Shown here one piece after another: positions 1-13,632 of a stretch of DNA of 64,000 bases. The translations under genes and the position numbers were made by a program. Origin of the DNA: Pardosa pseudoannulata (taxonomy: Eukaryota > Arthropoda > Arachnida > Araneae > Lycosidae); the NCBI GenBank assembly GCA_032207245.1, contig CM063503.1:59382817-59446816 (forward strand), written 5' to 3'. The first letter of the stretch is position 1, and each line of letters begins with the position of its first letter. Under the pieces are notes generated by a model. That model worked only from the letters and a program-made list of their open reading frames with translations, ran no database searches and had not been told where the DNA came from.

Positions 1-191
1 TGGTATTTTCCCTCATTTGAAGTACCATGTTTTTTTTTTTTTTTTTTTTTTTTTAACTATTGAAATCTAGAGTACGAAATTGACTTTAGAATTATTATTT
101 GCAAAATTTCTATTTCGTAACAATATAAATGCTTTAATTATGGATAAATATATTTACATTTACATATTTGCGTATTTACTGTTTATATAAG

Positions 192-196
<5 letters not shown>

Positions 197-272
<76 letters not shown>
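197..272. repeat. Compound microsatellite (TA)n(GT)n
   Basis: A run of about 17 TA dinucleotides passes directly into about 21 GT dinucleotides. It is seen directly in the sequence. Confidence 0.95.
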
Positions 273-273
<1 letters not shown>

Positions 274-724
274 TTAGTGTATAATTATATAGATTTATGG
301 ATACAATACAATGACTAGGTATTTTCTGAATTCAGTTTGTCTTTTGGTATATTGTACGCTGGATTCCGTGCACATTATGTCTTACATGCAACCATTACGA
401 TATTTAAACACAAACACAACTAACCATTGATCTCAAAACGCATGTTACAATGTTTGTTTTTACTAAAAACCTACATCCAAATTTTGCTATCTTTTTTTAA
501 GTATAGGCAAAGCTCTCCGATCATAAAAAATGTCCAATAAAAACAAACTTATCATAGATTTCTATTCATGTTTTTATTGTTTTACTTTTAAAAAATTATG
601 AAAACAAAATATTTGAAATATTTTAGCAAGATTGCAAGAAGAACTGGTTATAGTTCAGTTAAACCAGGTCAGGCTTCCCAAAAGGCGTTTTTATAAGAAT
701 GTGATCTGCAATTTTTCATTGATT

Positions 725-782
<58 letters not shown>
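725..782. repeat. Mirror-complementary microsatellite (AC)n(AT)n(GT)n
   Basis: About ten AC, seven AT and twelve GT dinucleotides follow each other. Because GT is the complement of AC and AT is self-complementary, the whole tract is one long perfect inverted repeat able to form a hairpin or cruciform. Confidence 0.93.
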
Positions 783-1235
783 ATAATGATATCTTAGTCA
801 AAGAAACTAACTTAATTATACTTATATTCTAAAAAAAATTATTAAAAATTTTATACCTAAAATTACAGCATGTGATGAAATGCCTTTGCTTTTCTTTTAA
901 CTGTGGTAACCTTTAGTGACTAAGTGAACATCAAATTAATAAATGCTTAGCTCAACTAATCTTATATAACTCCTTTACTAACTTAGTTTTTGTTTCAAAT
1001 CGCCCCCATATGATATAATTTTTACACCCTGATTCGCTCGTTCCTTTGTGCCCTCGCGGTAGTAATAAGGGTATGTAAAAAGTTTTGGCCTGAGAGAGCC
1101 AAAGTCTCACTGTCTGACTAAACTGAATATTTAATTTTCAAATTTTGTTGTTTTCTTTCATGATTAGTGAATGCACTTTATCCAACAGGAATATCATTTT
1201 ATATTTGTAATGGATAAAAAACACCCATTACAATA

Positions 1236-1306
1236 CGGCATGATTAAATGCTGCACGGGGAAAGGCCAGTGGATTTCAAGTCTTAACTATTCGGCCACCA
1301 TAGCAC
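1236..1306 (-). pseudogene. tRNA-Ser-like pseudogene or SINE head
   Basis: Read on the minus strand, this 71-nt segment resembles a serine tRNA. It has a D-arm/box A core TGGCCGAATAGTTAAG, an anticodon region ACTTGAAATCC consistent with a TGA anticodon, and a long variable-arm segment ending TTTCCCCGTGCAG. About seven bases are missing after GTTAAG, and the T-loop reads CATTTAATC in place of GTTCGAATC, so it should not be functional. It may be a decayed tRNA gene or the head of a tRNA-derived SINE. The resemblance is by eye only. Confidence 0.55.
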
Positions 1307-1389
1307 GTCATACAACATGAATATCATTCTCAGTATGTAGTTAAAACACCCATTGCATACATACATACACACACCCGTATATATACAAA

Positions 1390-3426
<2,037 letters not shown>

Positions 3427-3491
<65 letters not shown>
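3427..3491. repeat. (TA)n microsatellite flanking the mariner element
   Basis: About 32 TA dinucleotides begin exactly at the right terminus of the mariner-like element and end in ACACACA. With the 1391-1651 tract, it suggests insertion into a pre-existing (TA)n run. Confidence 0.95.
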
Positions 3492-3500
<9 letters not shown>

Positions 3501-5716
3501 GCCGTGCCTTATTAAGACGAAAACGCTTAACACAAAGTTTCTCTTAAGTCGAAAGAAAACTGTTTCCCCGTCAGGTTGTAGAGGAAAATAATAATTGTTG
3601 TATCATTTAATGCAAACATGAAGACAAACTTCTCCCATTTAAGACGAAGTAAATATTGCGCCAAGTGACAAAAAGTGTAAACTATTTTCTCTTTAGAAGC
3701 AAGTTTCTAACTTTTTCAGAACTGTACGCAAGTAAGGATATCGTGTTTAGCTATTGCATAATGTGAGCTATTGCATAATGTTGATGCAAGCCAACTTCCA
3801 AACTCCTTTGTCCACCCCTTCGCTACGCCCTTGTGTATATATGTAAAGGTAATATATAGTTTTAATATGTACCTATATATATATATATATATGCATACAT
3901 ACATACATATATATGCATATACATACATGTGTCTGTTGGTCAATTTATTTATATTCATATATAAATAAACATGCTTGATACGTTTTCGATTAGGTTATTT
4001 AAAACAATACATAATTATTATAGTTATTATTACTGTTAGTGTCATTCATTAACTAATAATACATTTTGAAACATTGATGACTGTGAATAAATATTTAACA
4101 AAATTAAGTTTGCTATAATTAGTGCAATATATGCTTCAATTATAAATTTCCTAAATTCCGCATCTTGCCCATCTCTGACTAGACAATCAGCATGATATTG
4201 GAGAATATTTTAATTTTTAGCATACATCACTCTTTTTATTTATATAATTAAAATTTAAAGAAGTTAAAAAAATAATTCCTACGCCAAAATATACATTCGA
4301 AATAAATTTAAAATAAAACGATAAAAACTTCAATAAAATTTTAATTTTAATCACTTGATAAGTGTGTTTTATTTGATTTAGGTAATTAGCATTATATTGA
4401 TGATTATAATTTTAACATGTGACACATTTTCAAATCATATTTAGAATTATAATGATAAAAAAAATCCTAGCTTTGCAGTTATAAACCTACGGTTAATTCT
4501 AGAATATTCCTCCTACTTTCAAAAGTAATTTTTTTTCACCTCATATCTCAGATGTTGAAGTTTAAAATCGACTTCCTATTCTTTGAATTCCGCATAGATT
4601 AGAAGAGTATAAAGAGGAAGAATAAAACAGATTATGGAAACGCAGAATATCATAGATCAGATGTATAGCGCCATCTATTACCAAAAGCTGTTACTATACT
4701 TCTATGAATATTACTGTCACCTCTTTTGAATTTTACAAGAAAATAGCTAGAACTAATTTTACTGCAACGTAACAACATGAACTATGTAATATAAAAATTA
4801 CATACTGTTAACCTGATTATTCTAATTCAAAATAAATGTTGTAATTACTATAATAATAAAAGAATAAGCATGGAAATACAGATTCAAAAAGGAAGATTAT
4901 ATTTACAATCGATGTAACTAAATTTTGAGATTTTTTGTGGTGTCCTGTTATTTTAAATCTCAAACTAAGGGGATAATAATTTATTTTTTATAAAAAATTT
5001 ATTATCGATAAATATAAATGTATTTTAACAGTTTATTATTATTAGCTTTATTTTGATTAACCGGAAATTTTATTATTACCATTTAAGTTTAAAAATATAA
5101 AAACATTTGATTTTGACATCTTATCTTGAAAAACTCTTAACATAACATGGAACTTTTAAATAAATATAACCTTCCTTTGGTAGTTACCCACACCAAAGTC
5201 TCGCCCCGAAAACTATCTATCTTTCCACCCTTTGAGTGTCTGAAACGGGGGGGGGGGCTTTTTTCACTATTATCATCATTTTTCATTTCATTATCACATT
5301 ACACATTTCGTTATTATTGCAACAAAGAGTTACAGTTCAACAACGCCAGCGTTAAATTGACCTAGAAGCGAAAGCGAAATGAGTGACCCTCCTTCTACCC
5401 CTTCGAATTGTGGGTTGTTTGGATAGCCTTAGCAGATTCGCTGTATCCCCCGTCGTGAGACTTAATGGATCATTCAGGGTGAGCATCTGGATTTATCAGT
5501 TCCATTATGGGTACACAAATACATAACATTAAAATTACATGAAAGGTTAACAAAACAATTTAATCCTAGGCAGCAAATAAAAATAGAAAAGTGGTAAAGG
5601 GAGAAAGTTATAATTAGAGAGTAGAAAGTTTAAAAATGGATAGGGAGTTTTTATAGCGATGCAAGCATCATTTTATAAAATTTTAATCAGTTTTTTTGGA
5701 GCTTTATATTTTATAA
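3492..5716. other. AT-rich intergenic DNA, no gene seen
   Basis: This holds a short TA/CATA microsatellite (about 3871-3930), the recurrent motif GCGCCATCTA at about 4669, a nine-G run near 5250, and scattered repeat-like GC-richer pieces (3780-3835, 5190-5250, 5350-5470). None supports a coding region. The 72-codon frame at 5147-5365 has no recognisable features. Confidence 0.6.
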
Positions 5717-6540
5717 TTTTTTTTTTTTTTTTTTGTAGAAAATACACAAAGCATAATAATAACAAAAGGAGGAAGTTAAGGATAGCGGAAAAGAAGAACG
5801 AAGTATGAGAATTGATAGAGTGCTAACTTGAGTAGAAATAGCAAGAGTCATTGTGGCGCCATCTAATGTCGGAGCGAGGAATTAAGAAATTAAGAATTTG
5901 GAATAAACAAGAAATTGGAATAAGCTATGATTTTAGGGAAGCATGGCAGCTCTTGGCCGCTTACGATTCCTGGTTTCCCTAAAATCAGGAAGCTCAGCAA
6001 CTATTTCATTATTGATATTATTAATGTTGGCATAAAACTTAATGGAAATGTTACGGCAAATATCACTAAAAGTTAGAATATTGAGGTCAGCCCTTTTGAC
6101 TTCATTACGTAAATAACGCGGAGCTCTTGCTATTTCTCTGAGGATCTTATTATGAGTACGATTTAAAATATCCAAGTTAGCGGGGAACACAAACGACCAT
6201 ATGGGTGCTGCGTAAGTTGCAGCTGGTAGTATTACTGTTTTATACAGTAATACTTTATTTCTAATAGATAAATGAGGGCCGAAAAGTAGTGAACGAAGCT
6301 CAACTTTCCTGGCAATGATTTTATTTTTAATATTAACTATATGATGTTTAAAAGTTAGACGTTTGTCAATAGTATCACCAAGATATTTAATTGAGTTCTC
6401 CCATTCGATCACCTCGTCGTACATATGAAGCCGTGGAGGAAGTTTGAAAGAACGACTAAAATAAATTTCCTGGCATTTGCCTGGATTTATTTTAATCTTC
6501 CAGTGTGTGAACCATATTTCCAGAGCAGAGATGTGGTCCT
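5717..6540 (-). mobile_element. 5'-truncated Jockey-like LINE fragment
   Basis: A minus-strand fragment of the reverse transcriptase C-terminal region is followed by a short 3' UTR and ends in a poly-A tail, seen as an 18-T run at 5717-5734. Homology to the reverse transcriptase stops abruptly near 6540. This is the 5' truncation expected from target-primed reverse transcription. No clear target duplication was found. Confidence 0.82.
5933..6540 (-). pseudogene. Reverse transcriptase C-terminal fragment (Jockey-type)
   Basis: The open frame runs from about 6540 down to the stop near 5933, about 200 codons, with no internal stop. It begins after the catalytic YxDD motif with DHISALEIWFTHWKIKINPGK, the conserved WKIKINPxK segment. 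Next comes the thumb signature YLGDTIDKRLTFKHHI, then LLYKTVILPAATYAAPIWSF and ILREIARAPRYLRNE. All of these are typical of Jockey-clade non-LTR elements. The catalytic core and endonuclease are absent, so the copy is dead. The methionine at 6424 is internal and not a true start. Confidence 0.85.
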
Positions 6541-7478
6541 TCGACCCTCATTGGTCAAGAGGGGTTGCTAACCGCGGAGTAGCCCGCTTCGGCCAAGGCA
6601 ACTCTGCCATACGAACTTTTTACTAGCGTCTGGGTCACACAACATCATACATGCACCGGCTGTACAGCGCCTGCGCAGTTGTTCTGGGAGCTTTAAAGAT
6701 GGGAGATTTGGTGAGCGCGGGAGATAAGAAATTAGGTTTACCGTATAAACAGGTCTTTACAGTAGCTTTGTCTTGTTAAGATGGAAGGAGCTTCTTGTGT
6801 TGCTGGATTTCTTCTGTTAATGAACAAAAAAGGTCCTTTTCAGGCCCCAAAATTTCTGAAAATAATGCTTCGGGCTTATGATATTCCCCTCTTTCGCTAT
6901 TCGAATATATGTGGACCATGAAAAAAATTGTTGTAATATATACTATGTTCAAATATTTATGCTACAACAAACATGTCTTTTTTATATAAAATGCTGCTTG
7001 ATAATAAAACAGTTTCAGTAAAATATTTTTCTTGGACAAAGTTACATAATTTGCATAGTTTTCTATAATCATAATTATAAAATAAATTTCCAGTAAAAAA
7101 TAATTCTATAAGTAATTACCGATTTTAAGACAAATTAAAATAAGAAAAATTTAATTTTGAAACAAAATTGTTTGCCACAGATTCATTTATCTGTGATTTC
7201 TAATTAAAAAAGTGTTAGTGTTTACTGTAGATATTTTCATATGGCTTTTTCAGACCGATGTATTTATGTTGTGGGGATCAATATTACCGATTTTAAGACA
7301 AGAAAAATTAAAGTAATAAAACATTGCAAAAAATGTTATTTTAAAACATAATCATAGTAGGTGGCATGGTCATAAATGTACCGCCCTTTTTTTCAGACTG
7401 GTGCACTTGTGATGTTGTGAAAAAAGCTAGTGATCACCATAGCTGTTTTCACATGGATGTATTTAAATGCACCAGTCT
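6541..7478. other. Nested repeat debris left of the MULE
   Basis: GC-richer DNA (6541-6790) leads into AT-rich DNA with a degenerate duplication. The phrase TTACCGATTTTAAGACAA occurs near 7118 and 7287, and a TTTCAGACYGRTGYA motif near 7242 and 7393, giving a spacing of roughly 150-170 bp. Several copies of CAGACYGGTGCA-type tips in both orientations suggest piled-up miniature elements. No coding region is visible. Confidence 0.5.
6622..6660. repeat. Outer inverted repeat, left copy
   Basis: This segment begins ACTAGCGTCTGGGTCACACA and runs through ACATCATACATGCACCGG. It pairs as an imperfect inverted repeat with 13818-13856 on the far side of the MULE, with roughly 30 of 38 positions matching by eye. 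It may mark an older element in which the MULE landed. Confidence 0.6.
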
Positions 7479-7487
7479 GTTTCAGAC

Positions 7488-7592
7488 ACAGGCGCCTGGA
7501 ACCTGGTATTCCATTCGGCCTGTGATTGGCTGGTAAGCACATTGGCAGCGATTTCTAAAATTGGCGAAATATCTTGGCGACGCTTCCGTGAA
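7488..7592 (+). repeat. MULE terminal inverted repeat, left
   Basis: About 105 bp pairing with 13633-13736. Only about nine or ten mismatches were noticed by eye. It includes the shared stretch CGATTTCTAAAATTGGCGAA. Confidence 0.88.
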
Positions 7593-8951
7593 TTTGTATA
7601 AAATTCAACAATCCGAAAGAGACGGGGAGAGAAAGGGGGACCAATATATATTTAATTAAAGGCTTACCGATATTTAATAAAAATTATATTTATATAAATT
7701 TAGTTAAAGGTTTATTGATATTTAATTAAAATTATATTTAATTAAAGTTAAATTTCAAATTAAATTAATTATAATATATCAAATTGAGAATTTATAACAA
7801 TATTAAGCATTTTTTTTTTATTAGCGTCATACGATTCATTTAATTACTAATACATATATGTATATGGACTTCTTTTTAATTAAAAATTAAAATTAATTCA
7901 GATTCATTATTAAATTAAAGTTTTAAAAATACAAGTTTGAGGATTTTTTAATGTTGAAGAAACCTTTTAAAAAATGTATGGTAACATATTTTTATTGGGG
8001 TATTTAAATAAAAGGGATGGCTATCCACCCTATAAATCTGCTCTTAGCAAGTAATATTAACAAACTGATGAAAATGAGTGAACTACAATGTATGTTATTA
8101 AAGTTTTCCAAAACATAACAAATCTGAATTATTTACTAAATAAAAAGGAGAAATCTTAATAAATATATTGGTAATAAAATGAATCACATAACAGTGATAA
8201 AAAATTTCATAATTTAATGAGCTGTTATAAAATTATCATTTATGCCAACTATTTTTCAACAATTTTTAGGTTTCTTTTATTTGTTTCCATAATTTATCAA
8301 ATTAAATTAATTTATAACTCAGTTTCCATTAAATGTCACCAATTCTTCTTGATAATGAATTTTGAACTATTTAGTAACATAACGTTAATATAAACTTTAT
8401 TTAAAGCTCCAAAATTATTTTTATCATGCCGTTATATTTACAAATGTTAATCATAATTCCATGTCATCCACTGCACCCCTCTCCCCTGAAACAAAATCTT
8501 ATATAAGCCCCTGCTTAAAAATATTTATTTTGAAAATTTGGTCATTGGGATGACCTTATTGTGGAATTGCTCTTCTGAATTAGAAGACTGAAGATCAATT
8601 GTCCTATGTATTACATTTATTATTGGAGTAAATAGTACGGCTATTTGCCATAATTAATACTTTAAACATAATTTATAAATTTTTGGAAAAAAAGAACACA
8701 CAAAGCATAACAGCATGAAAATAAAATTTTATTTTAAATATCATTTAAATATATTATAATTTTATGAATACAATACAACATAAACATTTAGGCACACATA
8801 CAATATTTTCCTGTCAAAATATTCTATGAAAAATTGCAAGAAAAAAATGATAAAAGCTTCAGACAAAAGTACACTAATGAAATTCAGTACTAAACTACCC
8901 AATTTATCTACTTTTTAAGGATGATGAATAAAATTAAATATTAAAAATGTT
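7593..8951. other. Non-coding MULE interior, 3' of the transposase
   Basis: AT-rich DNA between the left TIR and the transposase stop. No coding region or recognised repeat is seen. It probably includes the transposase 3' UTR. Confidence 0.6.
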
Positions 8952-10682
8952 TCATGTGTAAGAATGATCGTTGTTTGGATTAGATGAGATCATCAATTTG
9001 GGAGAAAGCAAAATTGATTTTTTAATTTTCATTTCATTGTCTGAGGGCTTTGACATCCTAGGTTTCTTAGATGCTTTTGGCTTTCTATTTGAATGAAATC
9101 GTTTTTGGTTTCTTATTTTTTTATTGCTAGGTTCACCTCTAGTATTTAAAATAAATTTTTGTTCTTTTGTAATGGGGATATTTAAAAGGTGATGAACTGC
9201 GTTTAAATGAGCTGTGATTTGTTTTGCTCTGTCATTATCCATATTTGGTATTGATGCTATTTGAGAACTAAGATTGTTTAATTTTAGTATATTTAATTCA
9301 TGATAATTTGGCACAACCAATTCATTTGTTTCTGTGCCTTCATTATTTTTTGTATATTCATTATTTCCCTTACTTAATGGGCCTGCAAAATTTTGTACAG
9401 GATTTAATGATAAAGAAATGTAGTGGATGTGCTTACAAATATTATTATTTATTGCATTATCATGGCAACTACATGTGTATGCCAAAGGGCAAATGACACA
9501 GGCTCTACAGCTAATTACACATGAGTCATTGCAAGCATGAACTTTTATGACTGTGTATTCTTTATCCTTTTCAGAAGACAAAATCTGCCACTGATTGTCA
9601 TTATGAGCCTTAAAGGACAAGTTTAAATTTTCAGCCTCTTTGTGTCTTTTAAAGTTTAAAGTGCATTTTTTTTGTAATTTTTCCTTTATATTGTTTTATT
9701 ATGTCATCACATTTTTTATCATTAACTAAATTGCATAATTCTTCAATAGTTTTATCAAGTCGCTTTATTTTTTTACCTTCTAAATATATATGCTTTAAAT
9801 TTCTATGAAAGTTTTCTACATGCATGTTTGTGTTAATTTTAGCATTAACCCTGTAGCAATAAGCCCATAATTTTGTCCGATTACAATAATAGTCTACGAA
9901 ATATTTACAAAATGCCTTTGTATCATCGTCTTCTTGCAACTCCTTTACAAATGACTCTAACATAGCCTTAAAAATACTTTCGTCCAGCTCATACATTAAA
10001 GCTTTTAGCGTTTGATAAACATCATTTCTTTTATTTTCTTTAATACAGTTAATGTGCCCTTGCCATGCACGATCAACATGCCAGGAACATAGAAGACGAT
10101 ATGGGCATTCACCAAACACATCACTCCATGCTCCATAGAACATGGGAGCATCATCACTCATAAAAACATTTGGGCAAATAAAAGAAATCGCTTTTATCGA
10201 CTTAAAAAATTCAACCAGGTGTTTTTTGTTCACTGTGCTAGCAATACAAAACGAAACAGGTATGCCTTCATTAAATTTATCTATAACCAATAAGGTTATT
10301 AATTCAAACCCATAATTTGATATACCATGGGTTGAATCTATGCATACTCTGTCCCCACCAAATTTTTCGAGCATACTTCTCTGAAATTCATTCATGAGTA
10401 CAAGCATAAACTCTTTTTTATCAATAACTGGGTGTTCAGTATCCTGTCTTTTATACAATAAAACAGGATTAAATTTACTTTTAGTCATATTATTGACCCA
10501 TGCATCCACACTTTCTTCATCATTTTCTATAACTGATCCATGGCTTTTTACAGCTATACCATATTTTTTTTTAATATTGTTCAAATCTTTGCTTGTAATT
10601 AAATTTTTTCGGACAATTCCTTCATCTGTTTTTCTAAAATCTTGAATGATACGGCGTTCTGCCACACCTTCTAGTAATTTTC
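8952..10682 (-). CDS. MULE transposase exon 3: DDE domain and SWIM finger
   Basis: The acceptor ATTTTCAG leads into GKLLEGVAERR. Counting from the MAERR methionine at 10665, the likely catalytic residues are D110 (CIDSTHG), D171 or D172 (MSDDAPMFYGAW) and E284 (NMHVENFH). The MULE hallmark CSWHVDRAW lies at about 193-201. After the homopolymer shift at 9666-9673 the second part encodes CSCHDNAINNNICKH, a CxCx9CxH SWIM finger, followed by a basic tail rich in Lys/Arg/Ser that may be a nuclear localisation signal. The stop lies at 8952. Confidence 0.85.
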
Positions 10683-11192
10683 CTGAAAATAATAATAATA
10701 ATATATATATATATATATATATATAAATCAGTTACACAAATCTGCATTTTTTATAATGCAAAGTTCATTGATATTTTATTATAATAACCATTGCATTATT
10801 AAGTTCCGAATATAAAAGTATCAAATTTTCAATCTCTCAACATTATTTTTAATTCATTATTGAAACTGTTTGAATTTTATGTAGACAACATAATATTAGA
10901 AAATGGTGGCTATGACTATTTTTCTTAGTGACAAGAAACATCACCAAAATTTATTTCCTTGTGAAATATTGCTCAATAAATATAAATCTAAGAGACAGTT
11001 GTGTAGCTCAAAAGGATGAGTCAATAGCCATACAAAAAAAAAAAAAAAAAAAATGATTATCATGTAAATAAAACTTAAAATCCTTGTAATTTAGTAACTT
11101 AAGTCAAAAGCTATCAATATTTTTATTTATCAACAATAAAAATTAAAAGCATAAATTTTGTTTTAAAAAATAAATAGAAAACAAAAATATAC
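10683..11192 (-). other. MULE gene intron 2
   Basis: A 510-bp AT-rich intron with GT/AG ends in phase 1. It contains a short (TA)n tract near 10700-10724 and an A-run near 11034-11053. No other feature is visible. Confidence 0.75.
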
Positions 11193-11513
11193 CTGCTATT
11201 ATTTGCTTATCTTCCTTAGAAATTGGAATATGCTGCAACTCTTTTCCATGTTTATAGTGCTGCGGATAGTACAATACATCTACATGAGACTTGCAGTCTT
11301 TTACTATAATATTAGATGTGCAGTAATGGCCTAATTTCATACTCCCTTGGGCTTTCAATTGCTTTACTTGTAATTTTGCCTGCGATTTAAAAACACCACT
11401 TCTGTTGCAATTGTAAATTGTATAGCTATGATCACTAAATTTCTTCTCAGAGCAACCAATGATGTACTTCGAATTTGTTTTTTTCTCTTCATCAGCTAAC
11501 CATTGCAAAAATT
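11193..11513 (-). CDS. MULE transposase exon 2: FAR1/FLYWCH-like region
   Basis: The acceptor TTTTTAG precedes the exon and the donor GTATAT follows GCAG. The translation begins EFLQWLADEEKKTNSKYI and contains CSEKKFSDHSYTIYNC, then GHYCTSNIIVKDC and VLYYPQHYKHG. This is a C/H spacing typical of the WRKY-GCM1-like DNA-binding fold found N-terminal to MULE transposases. That family link is from general knowledge of the architecture. Confidence 0.75.
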
Positions 11514-11971
11514 CTAAAAATGAACCATGTTATAAATCAAAAAGTTGCAATTGTCAAATGTATCAAAATATAAAAATTAAATCTTAAATATTTAGAACAC
11601 TAGTTTAAATAAATATTTAAAAATTACAAGGGCATATGAGTATTATACAAGTATACTTGTGATGATTTTTGCCTCCCCCTCTCATCTTTAAGATAATTAA
11701 AATAATACTTCTTATTTAATACAAGTGTATTCACATTAATAAATGAAGTAATATAAATTGTGAAACAAAGATATCATAACTAGATTAAAGTGACTAGTTC
11801 TTAAATTAAAAATCATTCATTAAATTATTTTCATGCAAGATTTTACAGTTACTATATATATTTTAGATATATGAATGTACACAAAATATACTAGCTAATT
11901 ACTATTTACAACCAATTAAGGGGTAGCCATAATTGGCAATCCCTAAAAATTCTGAAAATCCTAGAGTTACC

Positions 11972-12003
<32 letters not shown>

Positions 12004-12089
12004 GATTGATACTGTTGCATAAATTCTGAAAAAGCCTGCATATATATATAATACATACATATGCATTAATACAAATGTATATCTATATA

Positions 12090-13167
12090 CAGTGAACCAA
12101 AAAGAAGTTGGACAGAAAGGAGAGCCTATTATGTAGTTCAGTATTGTAAAATAAAACAGTTGTACTTTTAAAATAAAACGTTTTTTTAAAAAATGGTAAT
12201 TTCTTCCACGATTGAGATGACTGCTTTGAATTTCAATAAAACAATGCATTTAATTTTAAAATAATTTAAAGATAAAAGTTTCAAGTTTACACTTTTACAC
12301 ACACACACACACACACAAAAAAAAAAAAAAAAACTTAAACATTTATTTTATTCACACTATACACTGCTTTATGTAAATTTTAAAGACAATGTTGCACTTT
12401 TGGTATAAATCCAAGTCAAAGCTTTGAGACTGAACTATTTAAATTTATATTTCTTGGTTTAAATTTCGGGAAATGGAGACAAATCAAACTTCTATAGGTA
12501 TGAAAAATTTAATTATGAAACTATGGAAAGAAAAGCATAAGAGATATTGCAAAAATTGGGAAAAAGCCTCATTCAACAGTGCATTATGTTATTAATAACT
12601 ATAAAAGGTATGAATGTTTCCACAGACCAAATGGAAGTGATTGGCCTAAAAAAATTTCTTCGCCTCAGTAGAGAGGCAGATTTCAAACCTATAATCCAGA
12701 TTTGAAGCCTATAGAATATTTATGAGCTTTTATGGAAAAAAAATTGGGAGAGAAGAAAATAAAAAATAAAAATGAACTACAAAGTGCTCTTCAGAATATA
12801 TGGGACAGCGTACCAACAGACTTCCCAGAAAAGTTGGTCCTTTTGATGAACAAAGGATTAGATGCTATTATAGCAGCCACACGAAGTACTAAATGCTTCT
12901 GTTTAAAATTTAAAAGTTATTTTTTGCTACGTTTGATAAATGACCAAGTTTTTTTTTTTTTTGGGGCTATCGAAGGTAATACCATCATAATGTCCTTTAA
13001 ATTTATAACTTATGTTTATGTGCTATTGAAATTACAACAAGTTTTTTTGATTTATTTTTGAAATTGTATTTTCCCAGAACTTTTAGTTCAAAAGCATAAT
13101 GTAATGCAAAATTATCTAACTATGAAATCCTATAACCTTACTGTCCAACTTTTTTTTTTGTTCAATT
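12090..13167 (+). mobile_element. Tc1-like transposon, internally deleted
   Basis: The left end CAGTGAACCAAAAAGAAGTT and the right-end reverse complement share AGTTGGACAG preceded by a TGAAC/A-rich segment. TA flanks both sides (12088-12089 and 13168-13169). The length is close to 1.1 kb. The plus-strand interior encodes the two ends of a Tc1 transposase with the middle missing, so the copy depends on transposase from elsewhere. It lies nested in the MULE intron and is therefore younger than the MULE. Confidence 0.82.
12530..12920 (+). pseudogene. Tc1 transposase remnant lacking the catalytic core
   Basis: An N-terminal piece reads RDIAKIGKKPHSTVHYVINN, the second helix-turn-helix of Tc1-type transposases. 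It is followed within about 100 bp by NPDLKPIEYL, the region next to the third catalytic residue, and then NKNELQSALQNIWDSVPTDF. The first and second catalytic Asp segments, several hundred bases long, are absent. A stop interrupts the WAF motif at about 12722. No active enzyme can be made. Confidence 0.82.
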
Positions 13168-13268
13168 TAACTCATACATAGCATATTAATATATTAAATA
13201 AAAAAATATTAAATAAAGATTTACATATAGAAAAATTTGGATACAATTTTTAAAACAATAAAACGTAC

Positions 13269-13533
13269 CAGGTTTGGAGGGAAATGTTAATTCCTGGCAA
13301 ATTCTAAATTCTTTCAAATTATGAGAGCTTTCTAAATGTTCTCTTAATTCCGGTAAATTTCGAAATTTCAAATTACAAGTGTCCTCTTTGCACTCTATAT
13401 TACTTTCAGGTCTTTTATTTTGATCATTTCTTTCATTTTCATTTTTATGCATTCGATTAACATGCTTTGATAAATACTTTTTCTGATAAAACACAGAGCT
13501 GCAATATTTACAATTAAAACTTTCAATATCCAT
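13269..13533 (-). CDS. MULE transposase exon 1: two C2H2 zinc fingers
   Basis: The ATG at 13533 opens MDIESFNCKYC. Finger 1 is C-x2-C-x12-H-x4-H (FNCKYC to HVNRMH). Finger 2 is C-x4-C-x12-H-x4-H (ECKEDTC to HLESSH). The exon ends at a GTACGT donor after CCAAACCTG, leaving phase 1 and completing a Glu codon with exon 2. These fingers probably bind the terminal repeats. Confidence 0.8.
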
Positions 13534-13632
13534 TCTTTATACGTCCTAAATTCTTCTAAATAAAGAAATAAATAATGGATAAATAAAGAGCAAATAAATA
13601 GATGATGCCAATCTGAATCAATGATTAAGAAT

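Larger units (their letters stand above)
1..1235. other. Intergenic AT-rich DNA with microsatellites
   Basis: No coding region is supportable here. The stretch starts with a poly-T tract near 31-54 and holds two compound dinucleotide repeats, listed separately. The 66-codon frame at 632-832 is mostly translated CA/TA/TG repeat and is not a gene. Confidence 0.7.
11514..13268 (-). other. MULE gene intron 1, host of a Tc1 remnant
   Basis: A 1.76-kb intron with GT/AG ends. More than half of it is the Tc1-like element 12090-13167. The rest (11514-12089) is AT-rich with no recognised feature. Confidence 0.75.
8952..13533 (-). pseudogene. MULE transposase gene, three exons, one frameshift
   Basis: The gene encodes a DDE-type transposase that would excise and insert this element in the nucleus. 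Exons are 13269-13533, 11193-11513 and 8952-10682, each joined by GT/AG sites in consistent phase (1 then 1). Exon 1 carries two C2H2 zinc fingers. Exon 2 carries a cysteine/aromatic-rich segment like the FAR1/FLYWCH-type DNA-binding domains. Exon 3 carries the MULE catalytic domain and a C-terminal SWIM zinc finger. One extra or missing base in the T8 run at 9666-9673 separates the catalytic domain from the SWIM part. The rest is open, so the lesion could be a recent mutation or an assembly error. Intron 1 contains a Tc1 remnant. Confidence 0.85.
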
